Assembly (NCBI GenBank): GCA_016703425.1
Contig: JADJCA010000002.1
Location: 186,001-250,000, forward strand
Reading direction: 5' to 3'
DNA length: 64,000 nucleotides
DNA from: Myxococcales bacterium
GTDB taxonomy: Bacteria > Myxococcota_A > Polyangia > Polyangiales > Polyangiaceae
Part shown: positions 47,850-56,775 of the stretch, piece after piece
How positions within the stretch are numbered: the first letter of the stretch is position 1
Layout: each line of letters begins with the position of its first letter
Program-made: the position numbers and the translations under genes
Notes under the pieces: model-generated
The model's input: the letters and a program-made list of their open reading frames with translations, nothing else
Told to the model about the DNA's origin: nothing
Databases searched by the model: none

Positions 47850-48017
47850 ACATACCCGGTACAAAGTGCCGGAAGCGGCAACAGATTGCCGCGTGCTCGG
47901 GCAGATCGTGCGAGAAATCGGGGCCGTTCCTGCAGCCCCCGCCGGGTATCGATTCTGCAATAGTTCACTGGCCGAGCACGAAGGTCGTCGCTCGCTGCTA
48001 TTCTCGGTAACTCGCCC

Positions 48018-49076
48018 ATGGGTCAACTGGCGCTTGCAGCGCGGGAAAGCGACACGGTCGGCTGCCATATCGGCGGCGGCGGCAGCGGAAGCGGGAGTCG
48101 CTTCCTGTCGAGCGCCCTTAAGTGGGCCGCCATTGGCGCCCTCGCCGCCGGTGCCGTTGTCGGCGCGATCATCGCTGCCCCCGTGATCCTTGCCGCCGCG
48201 GGCGCATCCGCGGCCGTGGTGGCGGCTGCAGGAACGGTCGCGGCCGTTGGTGGCGGCACGGCGGGCCTCTCGCTCGCCGTCATTGGTGGGGCGTTGAGCG
48301 GGGCCTCTGGAGGCATCAAGGTTCAGCGGGAAGCGGAAGCGAAGCCGTCTTCAGGTGGCGGTGGCGGCGGCTGCGGAAACATCACGTCCGGCTCGCACAA
48401 CGTCAACATCGAGAACAAGCCTGCGGCGCGGGCACAACAGGACACGAACATCCATCCCCCATCATCTCCGAAGCTCGCGGAGGGCAGCGCTTACGTTTAC
48501 GTGAACGGCAAGCCGCTGGCGCGCATCGACGACAAGTCGTGTTGTGGCGGCAAGATCATTTCGGCTTGTTCTAGGACGTACATCGGCGGGCCTCCAACCA
48601 ATGGCGGTGGCGCCGACGCGAGCCCGATAGCCGGAGCGAGCTTCAGTTGGTCCAACATGGACAGCTGGAACTGGGAAGGCATCGAGACGGGCTTGGGCGT
48701 GGCCGGCCTGGCTATGGGCGTCGGCATGGCTGGCGTCGCGGTCCGCGGCGTTGCGATAGCGCAGGGCGGGTTCAAGGCCCTGGTGACGACGAGCGCGGGT
48801 CGCGTCGCGGCCGGAAAGCTCACCGCCGGAATCGGTGCGGGTGTTGGCGGCGGCATGGCGATGTCTGCGGCCGGCGAGCACATTGGCGGCACCATCGGTG
48901 GGGCCGGCGCGGGCGCGGTGGCTGGAGCGCTCACGGCCGAAGCATTGGCTAACGCCATGCCTTTCGGTGCGGCAGGAAAGCTGATCAAGGCGCCGAAGGT
49001 TCGGCTCTCCCGCGAACGCAGCGGAAGCATACGCAGGTCGCGGGTCGATGGAGATCGGAGCGCAGCGTCGGCCTGA
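48018..49076 (+). CDS. prePAAR-PAAR N-terminal part of a polymorphic toxin (T6SS type)
   Basis: 352-aa frame. A prePAAR-like motif AARESDTVGCH (7-17) is followed by a hydrophobic region (about 33-106, TMD1), then a PAAR-like domain (about 117-191) with GNITSGSHNVNIENKPAARA, YVYVNGKPLARIDDKSCCGG and SRTYIGG. A second Gly/Ala-rich TM region follows (about 225-320). This is the layout of class II T6SS effectors such as Tse6. The last ~25 residues (RLSRERSGSIRRSR) look out of frame, and the coding signal moves to the frame of the next entry near 49000 (TT at 49000-49001). The three entries 48018-51640 probably form one gene. Confidence 0.8.
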   Translation: MGQLALAARESDTVGCHIGGGGSGSGSRFLSSALKWAAIGALAAGAVVGAIIAAPVILAAAGASAAVVAAAGTVAAVGGGTAGLSLAVIGGALSGASGGIKVQREAEAKPSSGGGGGGCGNITSGSHNVNIENKPAARAQQDTNIHPPSSPKLAEGSAYVYVNGKPLARIDDKSCCGGKIISACSRTYIGGPPTNGGGADASPIAGASFSWSNMDSWNWEGIETGLGVAGLAMGVGMAGVAVRGVAIAQGGFKALVTTSAGRVAAGKLTAGIGAGVGGGMAMSAAGEHIGGTIGGAGAGAVAGALTAEALANAMPFGAAGKLIKAPKVRLSRERSGSIRRSRVDGDRSAASA

Positions 49077-50682
49077 CTTAGCGGAGCGGGCGCAACACCA
49101 GGCCGATCGTCACCGCGCGATGGAAGAGGGCTTCAAGGAGACCGGCAAGCGCCCCACGCCAAAGGAACTCGACGCTCGCGCAGAGCGCGCCGAGGCAAAA
49201 GCAAAGGCTGCCAGCGCGGGTGGCGCCGAGCCGGCGGGCTGCTCGAGCTGCAACGGGTCGAAGGGCCAGAAGAACGCGCCGAAGGCTGCTGCGGCCGCTC
49301 CCGGTGCGCCCAAAGCGAGCCAAGGCGCGAGCCCTGAAAACCCCGACGGCTGGAAGAAGTACGTTGTTCGGCGGAAGGGGTTCGACCCGAAGGGCGACGG
49401 CGGGAAGCTCTACGGCACGCGCGCGGATCAAGCCGTCCGAGCTGAGCTTGCTGACGCCCGCCCGAAGAGCCTGAAGGAGCGAATGGACAGCTTGGCGGCG
49501 AAACGCCGCGAAATGGCCCGGGAACTCGGCGAAGAGAACCCTGACTCTTTCGGCAAGACTCGGGACGACATTCATCCCACTGCGGGAAAGAAGTTCACGC
49601 AGACGACGCTTGCCGACATGCACGGAAAGTCAGAGCGGTACGGCGAGCTGTCCGACCGAATCGCGCAGACCGACCCGAGCTTTCGCGGATACGACGTCAC
49701 CGCTCGCATTGGCGATCAGGACGTCGCGCTCAGTTCAGTCAACCGCTACTTCATCGTTCATACACCCGCCGAGAACGTGCCGGCGGTGATGAATCACGTG
49801 GACCCGCTCTTCCGAGACATCGAGGCGGGCAAGTACCGTGGGCCGGAACTCGTCGAAAAGGTCGGTGAGGTGCATTGGTGGATGGCGCAGGCAATGCCCT
49901 ACGATCGCGGCAGCGCCGGTGTCACCGACATGGCGACGAAGTACCTGTTCATGAAGAACGGTGTGGAGCCGCCGCCCTACAAGCCTGGCGTTAGCCCGGA
50001 CCTCGATGCGATCATCGCGAAGGATCCGGAGAGCTTCGCGAAGGGGTATCGCGACCTCTTTGAGCCGCGCGGAGGCCAAGCGGCGCCACCGGCCGCGAAG
50101 CCTGCTGAGCCTAAGTTCGACCCAGAAGCCACGCTCCCGCCGGGCACGTTGGCTCCGACGGCGGCAAGGGACGGCATGGTGCCGCAGCAATCCCAGCAGC
50201 AACAATCCGCCCACCAACCCAGCCAAGCGCAGCGCGACCTTCAGGCGCAGCAGATGGCGGAGCAACGCGCGCGACAAGACGCGCTGCGACAAGGCGATGG
50301 TCCACAGCAGCAGCAACAGCAGCAACAGCAGCAGGCGGGACCGAGGCCGCTGGAAGACGCGGCGCTGCCCGAGACGGGTGCGCAGATTCCTCGACGCTTC
50401 GATCGATTCGAAGCGAACGCCGGCGAACTTGCTCCTGAAAACTTGGCAGAACCAACCCACGCGTCAACGAGGACCAACTGGCGGAACGGGGCAGCACGGC
50501 GGCTGCGGAACCTCGACGACGCGGGCAAGGTGGCGGGACGGGAACGATCCGATCGTCGCCTCTCGAGCCTACGCAGAAGGCGACAGTATGCTGGGCCCGG
50601 GTCCACGACTGATCGTCAGGGCAGGTCATCACCGCGTTCACGAGATCAACCGCCGCGTCCAAGCCGGCCTCATGCCCGCTGA
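49048..50682 (+). CDS. Middle part of PAAR toxin 1 (frameshifted continuation)
   Basis: The frame is protein-like from about 49005 (SPANAAEAYAGRGSMEIG) to about 50440. It has a CxxC linker (AGCSSCNGSKGQ), then an unrecognised domain at about residues 190-345 (SVNRYFIVHTPAENVPAVMN, WWMAQAMPYDRGSAGVTDM). A Gln/Pro-rich linker with a run of ten Gln follows, then the shared block RPLEDAALPETG. After about 50440 the frame becomes Arg-rich. The matching continuation (WQNQPTR, later DGNDPIV) lies in the next frame, with an intermediate LDDAGKV still in this one, so at least two indels fall at 50440-50535. The ATG at 49048 lacks a ribosome site, so this is a continuation and not an independent gene. 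Confidence 0.65.
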   Translation: MEIGAQRRPDLAERAQHQADRHRAMEEGFKETGKRPTPKELDARAERAEAKAKAASAGGAEPAGCSSCNGSKGQKNAPKAAAAAPGAPKASQGASPENPDGWKKYVVRRKGFDPKGDGGKLYGTRADQAVRAELADARPKSLKERMDSLAAKRREMARELGEENPDSFGKTRDDIHPTAGKKFTQTTLADMHGKSERYGELSDRIAQTDPSFRGYDVTARIGDQDVALSSVNRYFIVHTPAENVPAVMNHVDPLFRDIEAGKYRGPELVEKVGEVHWWMAQAMPYDRGSAGVTDMATKYLFMKNGVEPPPYKPGVSPDLDAIIAKDPESFAKGYRDLFEPRGGQAAPPAAKPAEPKFDPEATLPPGTLAPTAARDGMVPQQSQQQQSAHQPSQAQRDLQAQQMAEQRARQDALRQGDGPQQQQQQQQQQAGPRPLEDAALPETGAQIPRRFDRFEANAGELAPENLAEPTHASTRTNWRNGAARRLRNLDDAGKVAGRERSDRRLSSLRRRRQYAGPGSTTDRQGRSSPRSRDQPPRPSRPHAR

Positions 50683-51640
50683 CACGCCCGTTCAAATGCA
50701 GGTGGCGACGGGAGAGAAACCGATCGTCGCGTCAAGTCAGCTCTGCACGACCTGCGGCGACGCGGGGGCGGCGCCGAGTGCGTCCGGGCAAGCGGCGGCG
50801 GCTGCAAGTGGCAAGCTCCGAGCTCAGGCTCCGGCCGACCCGTTGCCTTTCCCGGTCATCGATGCACCACCCCCGGCGGCACCCCGACCTGCGGCGGACC
50901 TGCCGACAATCGTCCCCTCAATGCTCGATGCACCGGTCATCCCAGCGGCGCCGCCTCCGCCGCCCCCCCGCCCGGCCTTTCCGCCTCCGCCGAAGCCCGA
51001 AGGTGACAGGCAGCACATTTCGGTCGGGCAACTGGAGAAGTGGAAGGGCGTCAAGGCCGCGCACCCGGAGCGGTATGGGAAGGCCGATGCCCTCTACCCG
51101 GGCGACCAGACGCAAGGCACATGTAGCCTAATGGTCTGCGGCCAGCTGATCGAAGCGCAGACCGGTACGCGGCTCACCGAGGCGGACCTCATGGGGCGCG
51201 GCGTAGAAGCGGGAGTGTGGACGCCTGAGCAGGGCATGAGCAGCCTCGGCGCGAAGCAGATTCTTCACGACGCAGGGGTTGCGGCGGTTGATATTCCGCA
51301 CGACCCACCCGCGCCGGGGCGCTATGTGAACTGGGATCCGATGGACCCTTCATCACTGGGGCCGATTAGCCATCGGCAAGGGGTAGTGCAGGCGATTGAT
51401 GAGGGCTACGGCGTGTTGAGTTCGCACGACGCGAAAAAACTGTACAACGACCCACGTGCGGGCGGGGGCCACGCGATCATGCCCGTCGACGTCGTTCGCG
51501 ATGCGGCCGGCAACGTCACTCACGTCGTGGTCAACGACACGAGTGGCGCGCTTGGTTCTACCGTTCCCATCCGCGCGGACCTGTACTTCGACAGCCTCAG
51601 TGGCGCAATTCGAACGGAGACGCCAATCTGGGGCCCATGA
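50588..51640 (+). CDS. C-terminal papain-like toxin module of PAAR toxin 1
   Basis: 350 aa if read from the ATG at 50588 (AGAAGG 7 bases upstream); the coding frame extends back to about 50445. It begins with the end of a ParB-like segment (IVRAGHHRVHEINRRVQAG), then a CxxC linker (QLCTTCGDAG) and a Pro-rich stretch. The C-terminal domain at about 145-350 has Cys179 in QGTCSLMVCGQLI, His295 in GGGHAIMPVDVV and Asn316/Asp317 in VVVNDTSG. That order (Cys, His, Asn/Asp) is a papain-fold peptidase or transglutaminase-like triad, as in polymorphic-toxin peptidase domains. The stop overlaps the next gene (ATGA), the candidate immunity gene. Confidence 0.72.
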   Translation: MLGPGPRLIVRAGHHRVHEINRRVQAGLMPADTPVQMQVATGEKPIVASSQLCTTCGDAGAAPSASGQAAAAASGKLRAQAPADPLPFPVIDAPPPAAPRPAADLPTIVPSMLDAPVIPAAPPPPPPRPAFPPPPKPEGDRQHISVGQLEKWKGVKAAHPERYGKADALYPGDQTQGTCSLMVCGQLIEAQTGTRLTEADLMGRGVEAGVWTPEQGMSSLGAKQILHDAGVAAVDIPHDPPAPGRYVNWDPMDPSSLGPISHRQGVVQAIDEGYGVLSSHDAKKLYNDPRAGGGHAIMPVDVVRDAAGNVTHVVVNDTSGALGSTVPIRADLYFDSLSGAIRTETPIWGP

Positions 51641-52140
51641 ACAGTCGCGTCGCGCATTCGTTGGTGATGAGGAACCCCGAGTTCCGGCAGGCGTACCCGA
51701 TGGAGGCGGCGCTATCAGAATCGATCCCGACGCGGGCCGGCTGGTCGATGCTTGTCTTCTCGGTCCTTATGGCCAACGGCGAGCGCGTTGTCCGCGTGCC
51801 CTATGCCGTGGCAAGCGTTGATGGCGCATCAGCCGCGGTTACCCTTGAGCGCCGCGATGCGACCCAACTCGGCCTCGGTGTGCCCAAGGGCGCGATCCTC
51901 CAAACTGAGGAGTCCTACGTGGCGCGCTTTGCGTCAGTTGACGCGCAAGAGGCAGCACGCGAGCGGTACTTCATGGCCGCCGATCGCGCGCGCGAAGCGT
52001 GGCTCGCTGGGCTCCAAGACGAAGAGGCGCGAAAGGAGTACAGGTCGGCGCTGGGCGGAACCCTAATCGCGGCGATGGAACCGGGTCTGCGCGCACTCTC
52101 GCCGGAGTTCTTCGTTTGGCTGGACGGCGCGCGGAACTGA
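51637..52140 (+). CDS. Candidate immunity protein for the papain-like toxin
   Basis: Unrecognised 167-aa protein. It overlaps the toxin stop by 4 bp, the usual arrangement of toxin and immunity genes. No signal peptide is visible. It has a beta-rich N-terminal half (SMLVFSVLMANGERVVRVPY) and a helical C-terminal half (DAQEAARERYFMAADRAREA). It is not an Eag/DUF1795 chaperone as far as can be seen. The immunity role is inferred from position only. Confidence 0.65.
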   Translation: MNSRVAHSLVMRNPEFRQAYPMEAALSESIPTRAGWSMLVFSVLMANGERVVRVPYAVASVDGASAAVTLERRDATQLGLGVPKGAILQTEESYVARFASVDAQEAARERYFMAADRAREAWLAGLQDEEARKEYRSALGGTLIAAMEPGLRALSPEFFVWLDGARN

Positions 52141-52149
52141 CGCCGTCGG

Positions 52150-52358
52150 GTGGTCCAGGAACGTCTCCCGGCAGAGCTTCGCTGGCCTCGCTCGCTACGT
52201 ACTGCGAGCCTCGCAGCACGCGCATGGAATCCGCTCGTCCTTCCAGAGACCTCGCGTACGCCGAGGCGACGGTAGGCCTCGAGCTTGTCGATGCCGCCGC
52301 TCGTCCAGAGGACTTCGATGACGAGGTCGGGCGTGTCGCGCTTCTTGGTCGCTGCCAA
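52150..52358 (-). pseudogene. Uma2-family remnant 1
   Basis: The minus strand encodes TPDLVIEVLWTSGGIDKLEA and YRRLGVREV, matching the Uma2 (DUF820) nuclease core. The end (MRVLRGSQYVASEASEALPG) is in another frame. The N-terminal half is missing, replaced by the HigA-like gene. It is a decayed fragment. Confidence 0.7.
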
Positions 52359-52394
52359 TCGGGTAACACTCGACGGAAGGCTGAAGGCGGTGAC

Positions 52395-52685
52395 TCACGC
52401 GCTCTTGCGGCGCCGTTCGTCCACTACCCCCTGCTGGGCGTGCCACAGGTTCACCGCCATCTGGGCGTTCAGCCAAAACTCGGGTGTGGTCTTCAGCACC
52501 TTCGCCAAGAGGCGCGCCGTCTTGGCGGTGACGCAGCGGCGACCGTTGACGATCCCGTTCACGAGCTGGATGTCCACGCTCATCTTCTTCGCGAGCGCGA
52601 GCTGCGTCAGCTTCATCGGCTGGAGCCATTCCTCCAAGAGGACCTCACCGGGGCTCGTGGGTGCTCGATGGGTCGGCAATCTCAT
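52395..52685 (-). CDS. HigA/VapI-like antitoxin (XRE-family HTH)
   Basis: 96 aa from the ATG at 52685. It reads SPGEVLLEEWLQPMKLTQLA, then the HTH KMSVDIQLVNGIVNGRRCVT and AKTARLLAKVLKTTPEFWLN, the HigA family signature. HigA binds its own operator and neutralises HigB. No HigB lies within 80 bp upstream or downstream, so it is an orphan, perhaps after loss of the toxin. Confidence 0.85.
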   Translation of the reverse strand: MRLPTHRAPTSPGEVLLEEWLQPMKLTQLALAKKMSVDIQLVNGIVNGRRCVTAKTARLLAKVLKTTPEFWLNAQMAVNLWHAQQGVVDERRRKSA

Positions 52686-52766
52686 GGTCTTCTCGCCTCG
52701 GTGATCAGATGGCGGACCGAAGGCGAGCCGGAGCCCCACGAGCCGACCGGTGCTAGCCTTTCCCCT

Positions 52767-52964
52767 ATGACCGCGAAGACGACGCCCGTGGACCCCGTGG
52801 AAGCGGCCTTCTTGAATGCGCCGATTGGCGATCCGCTCACCGACGAGGAGCGCCGGCTGTTGGCTGAGGCGCGGGAGAGCGTGGCCCGTGGTGAGCGCAC
52901 ATACTCGTCGGCCGAGATCAAGGAATTGATCCAAGAGATGCGTCGCAAGCAAGAAGGCGCATGA
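52767..52964 (+). CDS. Antitoxin of a RelE/ParE-type module
   Basis: 65 aa (MTAKTTPVDPVEAAFLNAPI). It is acidic and helical, with DPLTDEERRLLAEARESVAR and a C-terminal SSAEIKELIQEMRRKQEGA. It has the size and charge of small antitoxins. Its stop overlaps the toxin start (ATGA). It diverges from the HigA-like gene 81 bp away. Confidence 0.75.
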   Translation: MTAKTTPVDPVEAAFLNAPIGDPLTDEERRLLAEARESVARGERTYSSAEIKELIQEMRRKQEGA

Positions 52965-53212
52965 GTCGCGCAGTCGAGTGGACCTCGCCAGCAGCGCGCG
53001 ACCTTGCGGCGCTCCCTGACTGGCGGCTCGCAGCCCTGGTGGACGCCGCCGTTGACCGCCACGCCACAGAGGGCATCGGCTTCGTGCTTCACGTGCGCGT
53101 AGAAGACGGCCCCGACGAGTTCCGCCTCTTGATCCCCCAGGTCCGCACCTACGTGCTCATTCGCCGCACGCCGACCACCCTCACCGTGGAGCGCGTCATC
53201 TACCGCCCGTAG
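52961..53212 (+). CDS. RelE/ParE-superfamily toxin
   Basis: 83 aa, MSRAVEWTSPAARDLAALPD, with the alpha-beta order of RelE/ParE: helical N-terminus, VLHVRVEDGPDEFRLLIPQV, and the end TTLTVERVIYRP. It may cleave mRNA or inhibit gyrase; which cannot be told from sequence. It is paired with the upstream antitoxin by a 4-bp overlap. Confidence 0.75.
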   Translation: MSRAVEWTSPAARDLAALPDWRLAALVDAAVDRHATEGIGFVLHVRVEDGPDEFRLLIPQVRTYVLIRRTPTTLTVERVIYRP

Positions 53213-53224
53213 GCACGCATCGGG

Positions 53225-53370
53225 ACCTACTTGCCCATCGAGTCCCGGGAGAGCTTCGCTGGCATCGCTCGCCTCGCATTCCGACCCACGAAGCACGCGC
53301 ACGTAGCGCGCTCGTCCGACCTCGCGCACTCCGAAACGCCGGTAGGCCTCGAGCTTGTAGTCAGTGGTGA
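53225..53370 (-). pseudogene. Uma2-family remnant 2
   Basis: The minus strand encodes YKLEAYRRFGVREVGRARYV and RVLRGSECEASDASEALPG in one frame, the C-terminal end of a Uma2 protein. The DNA also matches remnant 1 (52165-52290) with many substitutions. The N-terminal half is missing. Confidence 0.62.
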
Positions 53371-53421
53371 AGCTTCGGCGCCTCTTTGAGCGTGCACGAA
53401 CCGGCGCCCGACACGACTCGG

Positions 53422-56394
53422 TCACTCGTCGAAACCCCGCTGGCGGCGCAACGCATCGAGGCGGTTGAACGACCAGCGGTATTCGCCGTCGCGGGCTGAC
53501 CCGGCCTCGAGGCTCACGCGGTAGTATGCGATCGCGTCGGCGGCGCGGCCTTCGTAGTCGGCCTTGTGCGCCATATAGAAGGCAGCCTCGCACGCCCGCT
53601 TCTCGTCGACGATGAACGGCTCGACGTCTTCGTCGCGGCCGAGGCCCATCAAGGCGCGCCCCATGGCCGCGTAGGGGCTCGGCTTTGCCCTCGTGAAGTA
53701 GGCGATGACCTCGCCATAGTGTGGGTTCTCCTTGCCGCCATGCTGCACCACCGTCGCAGCACGCATCAGCCAGTCGAAGGCGCTGTGATTGTCGTCGCCG
53801 GCGGCCGGTGGAACGAGGGTCCACAGCACGGCGGGGGCGTTGTGTCCGAAGGCGAACATCGAGAGCGGCGGCCGCATCGGCGGCGGCACGACCTTGTCGA
53901 GCCACGCGAGCGCCGCCGGCTCGCCCTCTCCGTCGCGCTTCGCTTCGAAGGCATCCATGTGAATCTCGAGCTGTACCAATCCCGGCGGCCGGAAGAGCGT
54001 CGTGAGGCTAAACGCGAGATCGGGCCGCTTCGCGCGCCGCAACTCGGCCACGAACGCCATGCCGCTGATGGGATCGGAGAGTGTGCCCAGCGCCGCGATG
54101 GTGCGATCGATCTCGGCGGCCGGCCCTTTCACCAGCACCGGCACCATCTCATGCGCAATCTTCCACCGCGTGTCGACGTAGCTCACGCGGTGCGCCTGCA
54201 TCGCCGCGACGGCGCCTCGCGGATCGCCTGTTAGGAACTTGATAAGGGCCAACGCCGAGCCGCTCTTGCTGCCGGGGTAGCGTGACACGAGCCACTTGGC
54301 TCGCTCCACGGCCTGGGCCGGCGCGCCCGTCTCGACGTCGATGCGCGCCGCCGTTAGCACCGCGTCGAATTGGCCGCTGGCGGCGGCGGCTTGCGCGGCA
54401 ATCTTGGCCTCGGCGAGCTCGCCTTCGGCGCGGAACGATTCAGCGACAACTCGGCGCGCACGCGCCGCGCGGAGCGAGCCATCGTCGTGCTCGTTCATCC
54501 ACGGGAAGAGCAGCGCGCGGCCCTCCGCCGGCCTGCCCACGGCGAGCAGCGCTTCGGCGAGCGACGTGCGGAGCCCGATGCTGCGCGGGAGCTCGGAGAC
54601 GAGCGGCTCGACGCTCGCGAGCAGCACCGGATCGTTCGGCGTGCGCCGAAGCGCCGCGGCCAGCACCCGGGCGCGCCGCGGCGCCGAGAAGCGCGCATCG
54701 GCCATGGTGCGGCGTACCTCGTCGACATCGCGCGATCGCGCCAGTTTCCAAGCGTCGATCTCGGGGGCGGCGAAGGGCGCGACGCTGAGCGACGAGGCGA
54801 GCAGCCGATCGGACTCGGCGAGGTCCATGGCCGAATACGCGGCAGTCGCGCCGCTCCGTCGGTGGCTCGGCCGTGAGTCGAGCGTGGCCGCCAAGAGGCG
54901 TGCGGCGCGAGGAACATCGCCGCTGCCCCAATCGGCGCGGCTCGAAATCTCCGCGAAGATCTTCGCGCGCGCCGGTTGACCCAGCGCTGGGAACGCTGCC
55001 GCGCCTTGCACCACGGGGCCACCGAGCCCCTTTTCCAGGACGTGCACGCGCAGACTTAACCAATCGCGCAGATCGCGCGAGCTCGGTGCGGAGCCCGGCT
55101 TGAGCGCGTCGAAGCGCGCCCGGGCTTCCTTCTCGTCGCTCCGCAGATCGAGCTCGCGTCCGAGCACGTCGTCGATGCGGCTGAAGAAGTGGGCGCGGTA
55201 ATACGCGTCGATGGCGCCGACGGGCACGAGGGGCCCGGGGGCCACGAGCTTCGCGGCGAGGGCATCGAACTTCGCGAGCTCTTCGCCGGGCTTTACGCCG
55301 ATTGCCTTGCGCGCTGCGGCGAGGGCGGCTGCGGCGCGAACGCCGGGGAGAGCGGGATCGCGCGCGAGATCGACGAGAGGTCTGAGCGCGGCCTGCGCTG
55401 CGCCTGCGCCGACCGCTTCTCCGAGGTGCGCCAAGGCGACGAGCGGCCCGAGCTCCATGAGCTGCCCGTCCTCGAGCCCCGCGCCGTCGAGGCGCGCCCC
55501 GAGCGGAGGAAGCCGCAGGATGTCGGCGCCAGGAAAGGCGAGGCGCGCCAGGCCGGCCGGCGTCTCGGCGCCGCGCGCTTCGCCCACGCGGCGTAGCCAG
55601 AGGAGTCGTGTGATGGCGTCGGCGCCGCGCGCCGCTTGGCGCAGCGAAACGTCGTCGATGGCGAGGAACGCGCCGAAGCCGTCGCCCTTGGGGAGCGCGG
55701 CGGCGTACCCGGCAGCGGCCTTCGTGTACCCGAGCGCAGCCGCGACGAGCATCCGATCGGTGTCGCCGATGCCCGCGCTGGCGATGTCGGCGACGACGTG
55801 CAGTGCGATGGCTTGTGCGAAGAGCCCGTCGGCGACGCCCACTCGGTCGTCGACTTGAAACGCGAGCGACGCGAGCGCATGCGCCGTGCTCGCGAGGTTT
55901 GCGCGCGACTTTTCGCCGCGGCCCCACGCCGCTTGCGCTTGCGCGAGCGCCCTGTGCGCCGCGTCGTCGTAGAGGGGCCGAGCGTCGGCGCGCGAAGGCG
56001 CCGGCGACGCGTCGAGGCCAAGGGTCGCGAGCGGCATGGTGCGCGCGAAGGCCATGAGCTTCTGTGCGAGCTCCGGATAATCGGGCAGGTCGGCGAGCCC
56101 GGTCCACACCTCCGGCCCGGGTGGCGGCGCGCCCAAGAGGCGCGCGATCTCCGCCGCGGCCATCACGAAGCGCCGGTCGACGCGGAGCCGATACGCGGCG
56201 GCGATGGCCTGACGCCGCGCGCGCGGCGAAAAGGGCAGCGCCTTCGTCGCATCGGCCGGCACCACCACCGTCGCAGGCGGAGAGTCCTTCTTCTTGTCGT
56301 TCTTGTGCGCGAGCTCGCGAAGCTGGTCGCACCCCGAAACGCCGAGGGCGAGCGCGACGCCCAAGAGGAGGCTGGTGGCACGAAGAAGGGGCAT
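53422..56394 (-). CDS. Large lipoprotein with helical (TPR-like) repeats
   Basis: Unrecognised 990-aa protein. The signal peptide MPLLRATSLLLGVALALGVS ends in a lipobox, with Cys22 lipidated. A Lys/Asp/Pro linker is followed by more than 900 residues of Ala/Leu/Arg-rich helices consistent with TPR-like repeats (for example LAEALLAVGRPAEGRALLFP and AKIAAQAAAASGQFDAVLTA). No catalytic motif is seen. It is probably an outer-membrane or periplasmic scaffold and stands alone between TA genes and a nucleotidyltransferase module. Confidence 0.8.
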   Translation of the reverse strand: MPLLRATSLLLGVALALGVSGCDQLRELAHKNDKKKDSPPATVVVPADATKALPFSPRARRQAIAAAYRLRVDRRFVMAAAEIARLLGAPPPGPEVWTGLADLPDYPELAQKLMAFARTMPLATLGLDASPAPSRADARPLYDDAAHRALAQAQAAWGRGEKSRANLASTAHALASLAFQVDDRVGVADGLFAQAIALHVVADIASAGIGDTDRMLVAAALGYTKAAAGYAAALPKGDGFGAFLAIDDVSLRQAARGADAITRLLWLRRVGEARGAETPAGLARLAFPGADILRLPPLGARLDGAGLEDGQLMELGPLVALAHLGEAVGAGAAQAALRPLVDLARDPALPGVRAAAALAAARKAIGVKPGEELAKFDALAAKLVAPGPLVPVGAIDAYYRAHFFSRIDDVLGRELDLRSDEKEARARFDALKPGSAPSSRDLRDWLSLRVHVLEKGLGGPVVQGAAAFPALGQPARAKIFAEISSRADWGSGDVPRAARLLAATLDSRPSHRRSGATAAYSAMDLAESDRLLASSLSVAPFAAPEIDAWKLARSRDVDEVRRTMADARFSAPRRARVLAAALRRTPNDPVLLASVEPLVSELPRSIGLRTSLAEALLAVGRPAEGRALLFPWMNEHDDGSLRAARARRVVAESFRAEGELAEAKIAAQAAAASGQFDAVLTAARIDVETGAPAQAVERAKWLVSRYPGSKSGSALALIKFLTGDPRGAVAAMQAHRVSYVDTRWKIAHEMVPVLVKGPAAEIDRTIAALGTLSDPISGMAFVAELRRAKRPDLAFSLTTLFRPPGLVQLEIHMDAFEAKRDGEGEPAALAWLDKVVPPPMRPPLSMFAFGHNAPAVLWTLVPPAAGDDNHSAFDWLMRAATVVQHGGKENPHYGEVIAYFTRAKPSPYAAMGRALMGLGRDEDVEPFIVDEKRACEAAFYMAHKADYEGRAADAIAYYRVSLEAGSARDGEYRWSFNRLDALRRQRGFDE

Positions 56395-56775
56395 GCGGGC
56401 TCCGGGTGGACGGGGCAGTCGTGCGACGCGCGACGACGCTGAGCGGACACGACGAAGCGCCGGCGCTCAAGCGTGGAGGACGCGGGCAGGCGCGATTGGG
56501 GGGATAAGGTGCGAGCGAGTTCGCGTCTGGATTTGCATACTGCACGCGAGTACGCGTTCGGTTGGGCGCCCCGCTCGGGTGCGCGCACCAAGCCGCGCTC
56601 GCGGTGGAGACTTTCGTGTGGCCTCGCGTCTGAGCTTGTGTACCGGGCGCCAACGATCGCAGCGTCGAAGCGGCGGATCAGGCTGCGTCGGAGCGCTTGT
56701 TCAAGAAGGCCGTGGCTCCGGCGACGCCCCAGATCACTTCGATGACGAGCTCGGGCGTGTCACGCCTTTGATCGC
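56395..56775. other. Intergenic region with Uma2-family remnant 3
   Basis: No intact gene is seen. Near 56715-56775 the minus strand encodes DTPELVIEVIWGVAGATAF, matching the core of remnant 1 and of intact Uma2 proteins, but both sides are lost. The remaining ~300 bases show nothing recognisable apart from serving as the upstream region of the lipoprotein. Confidence 0.5.

Noticed and set aside
50308..50337. Run of CAG/CAA codons as a possible regulatory or slippage repeat
   Set aside because: It encodes a Gln-rich linker between toxin modules, and mixed CAG/CAA use argues against simple repeat expansion.
54440..56653. 737-codon minus-strand frame overlapping the 990-aa lipoprotein
   Set aside because: The other frame begins with a signal peptide and lipobox and has regular helical repeats. 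This one is strongly Arg-rich.
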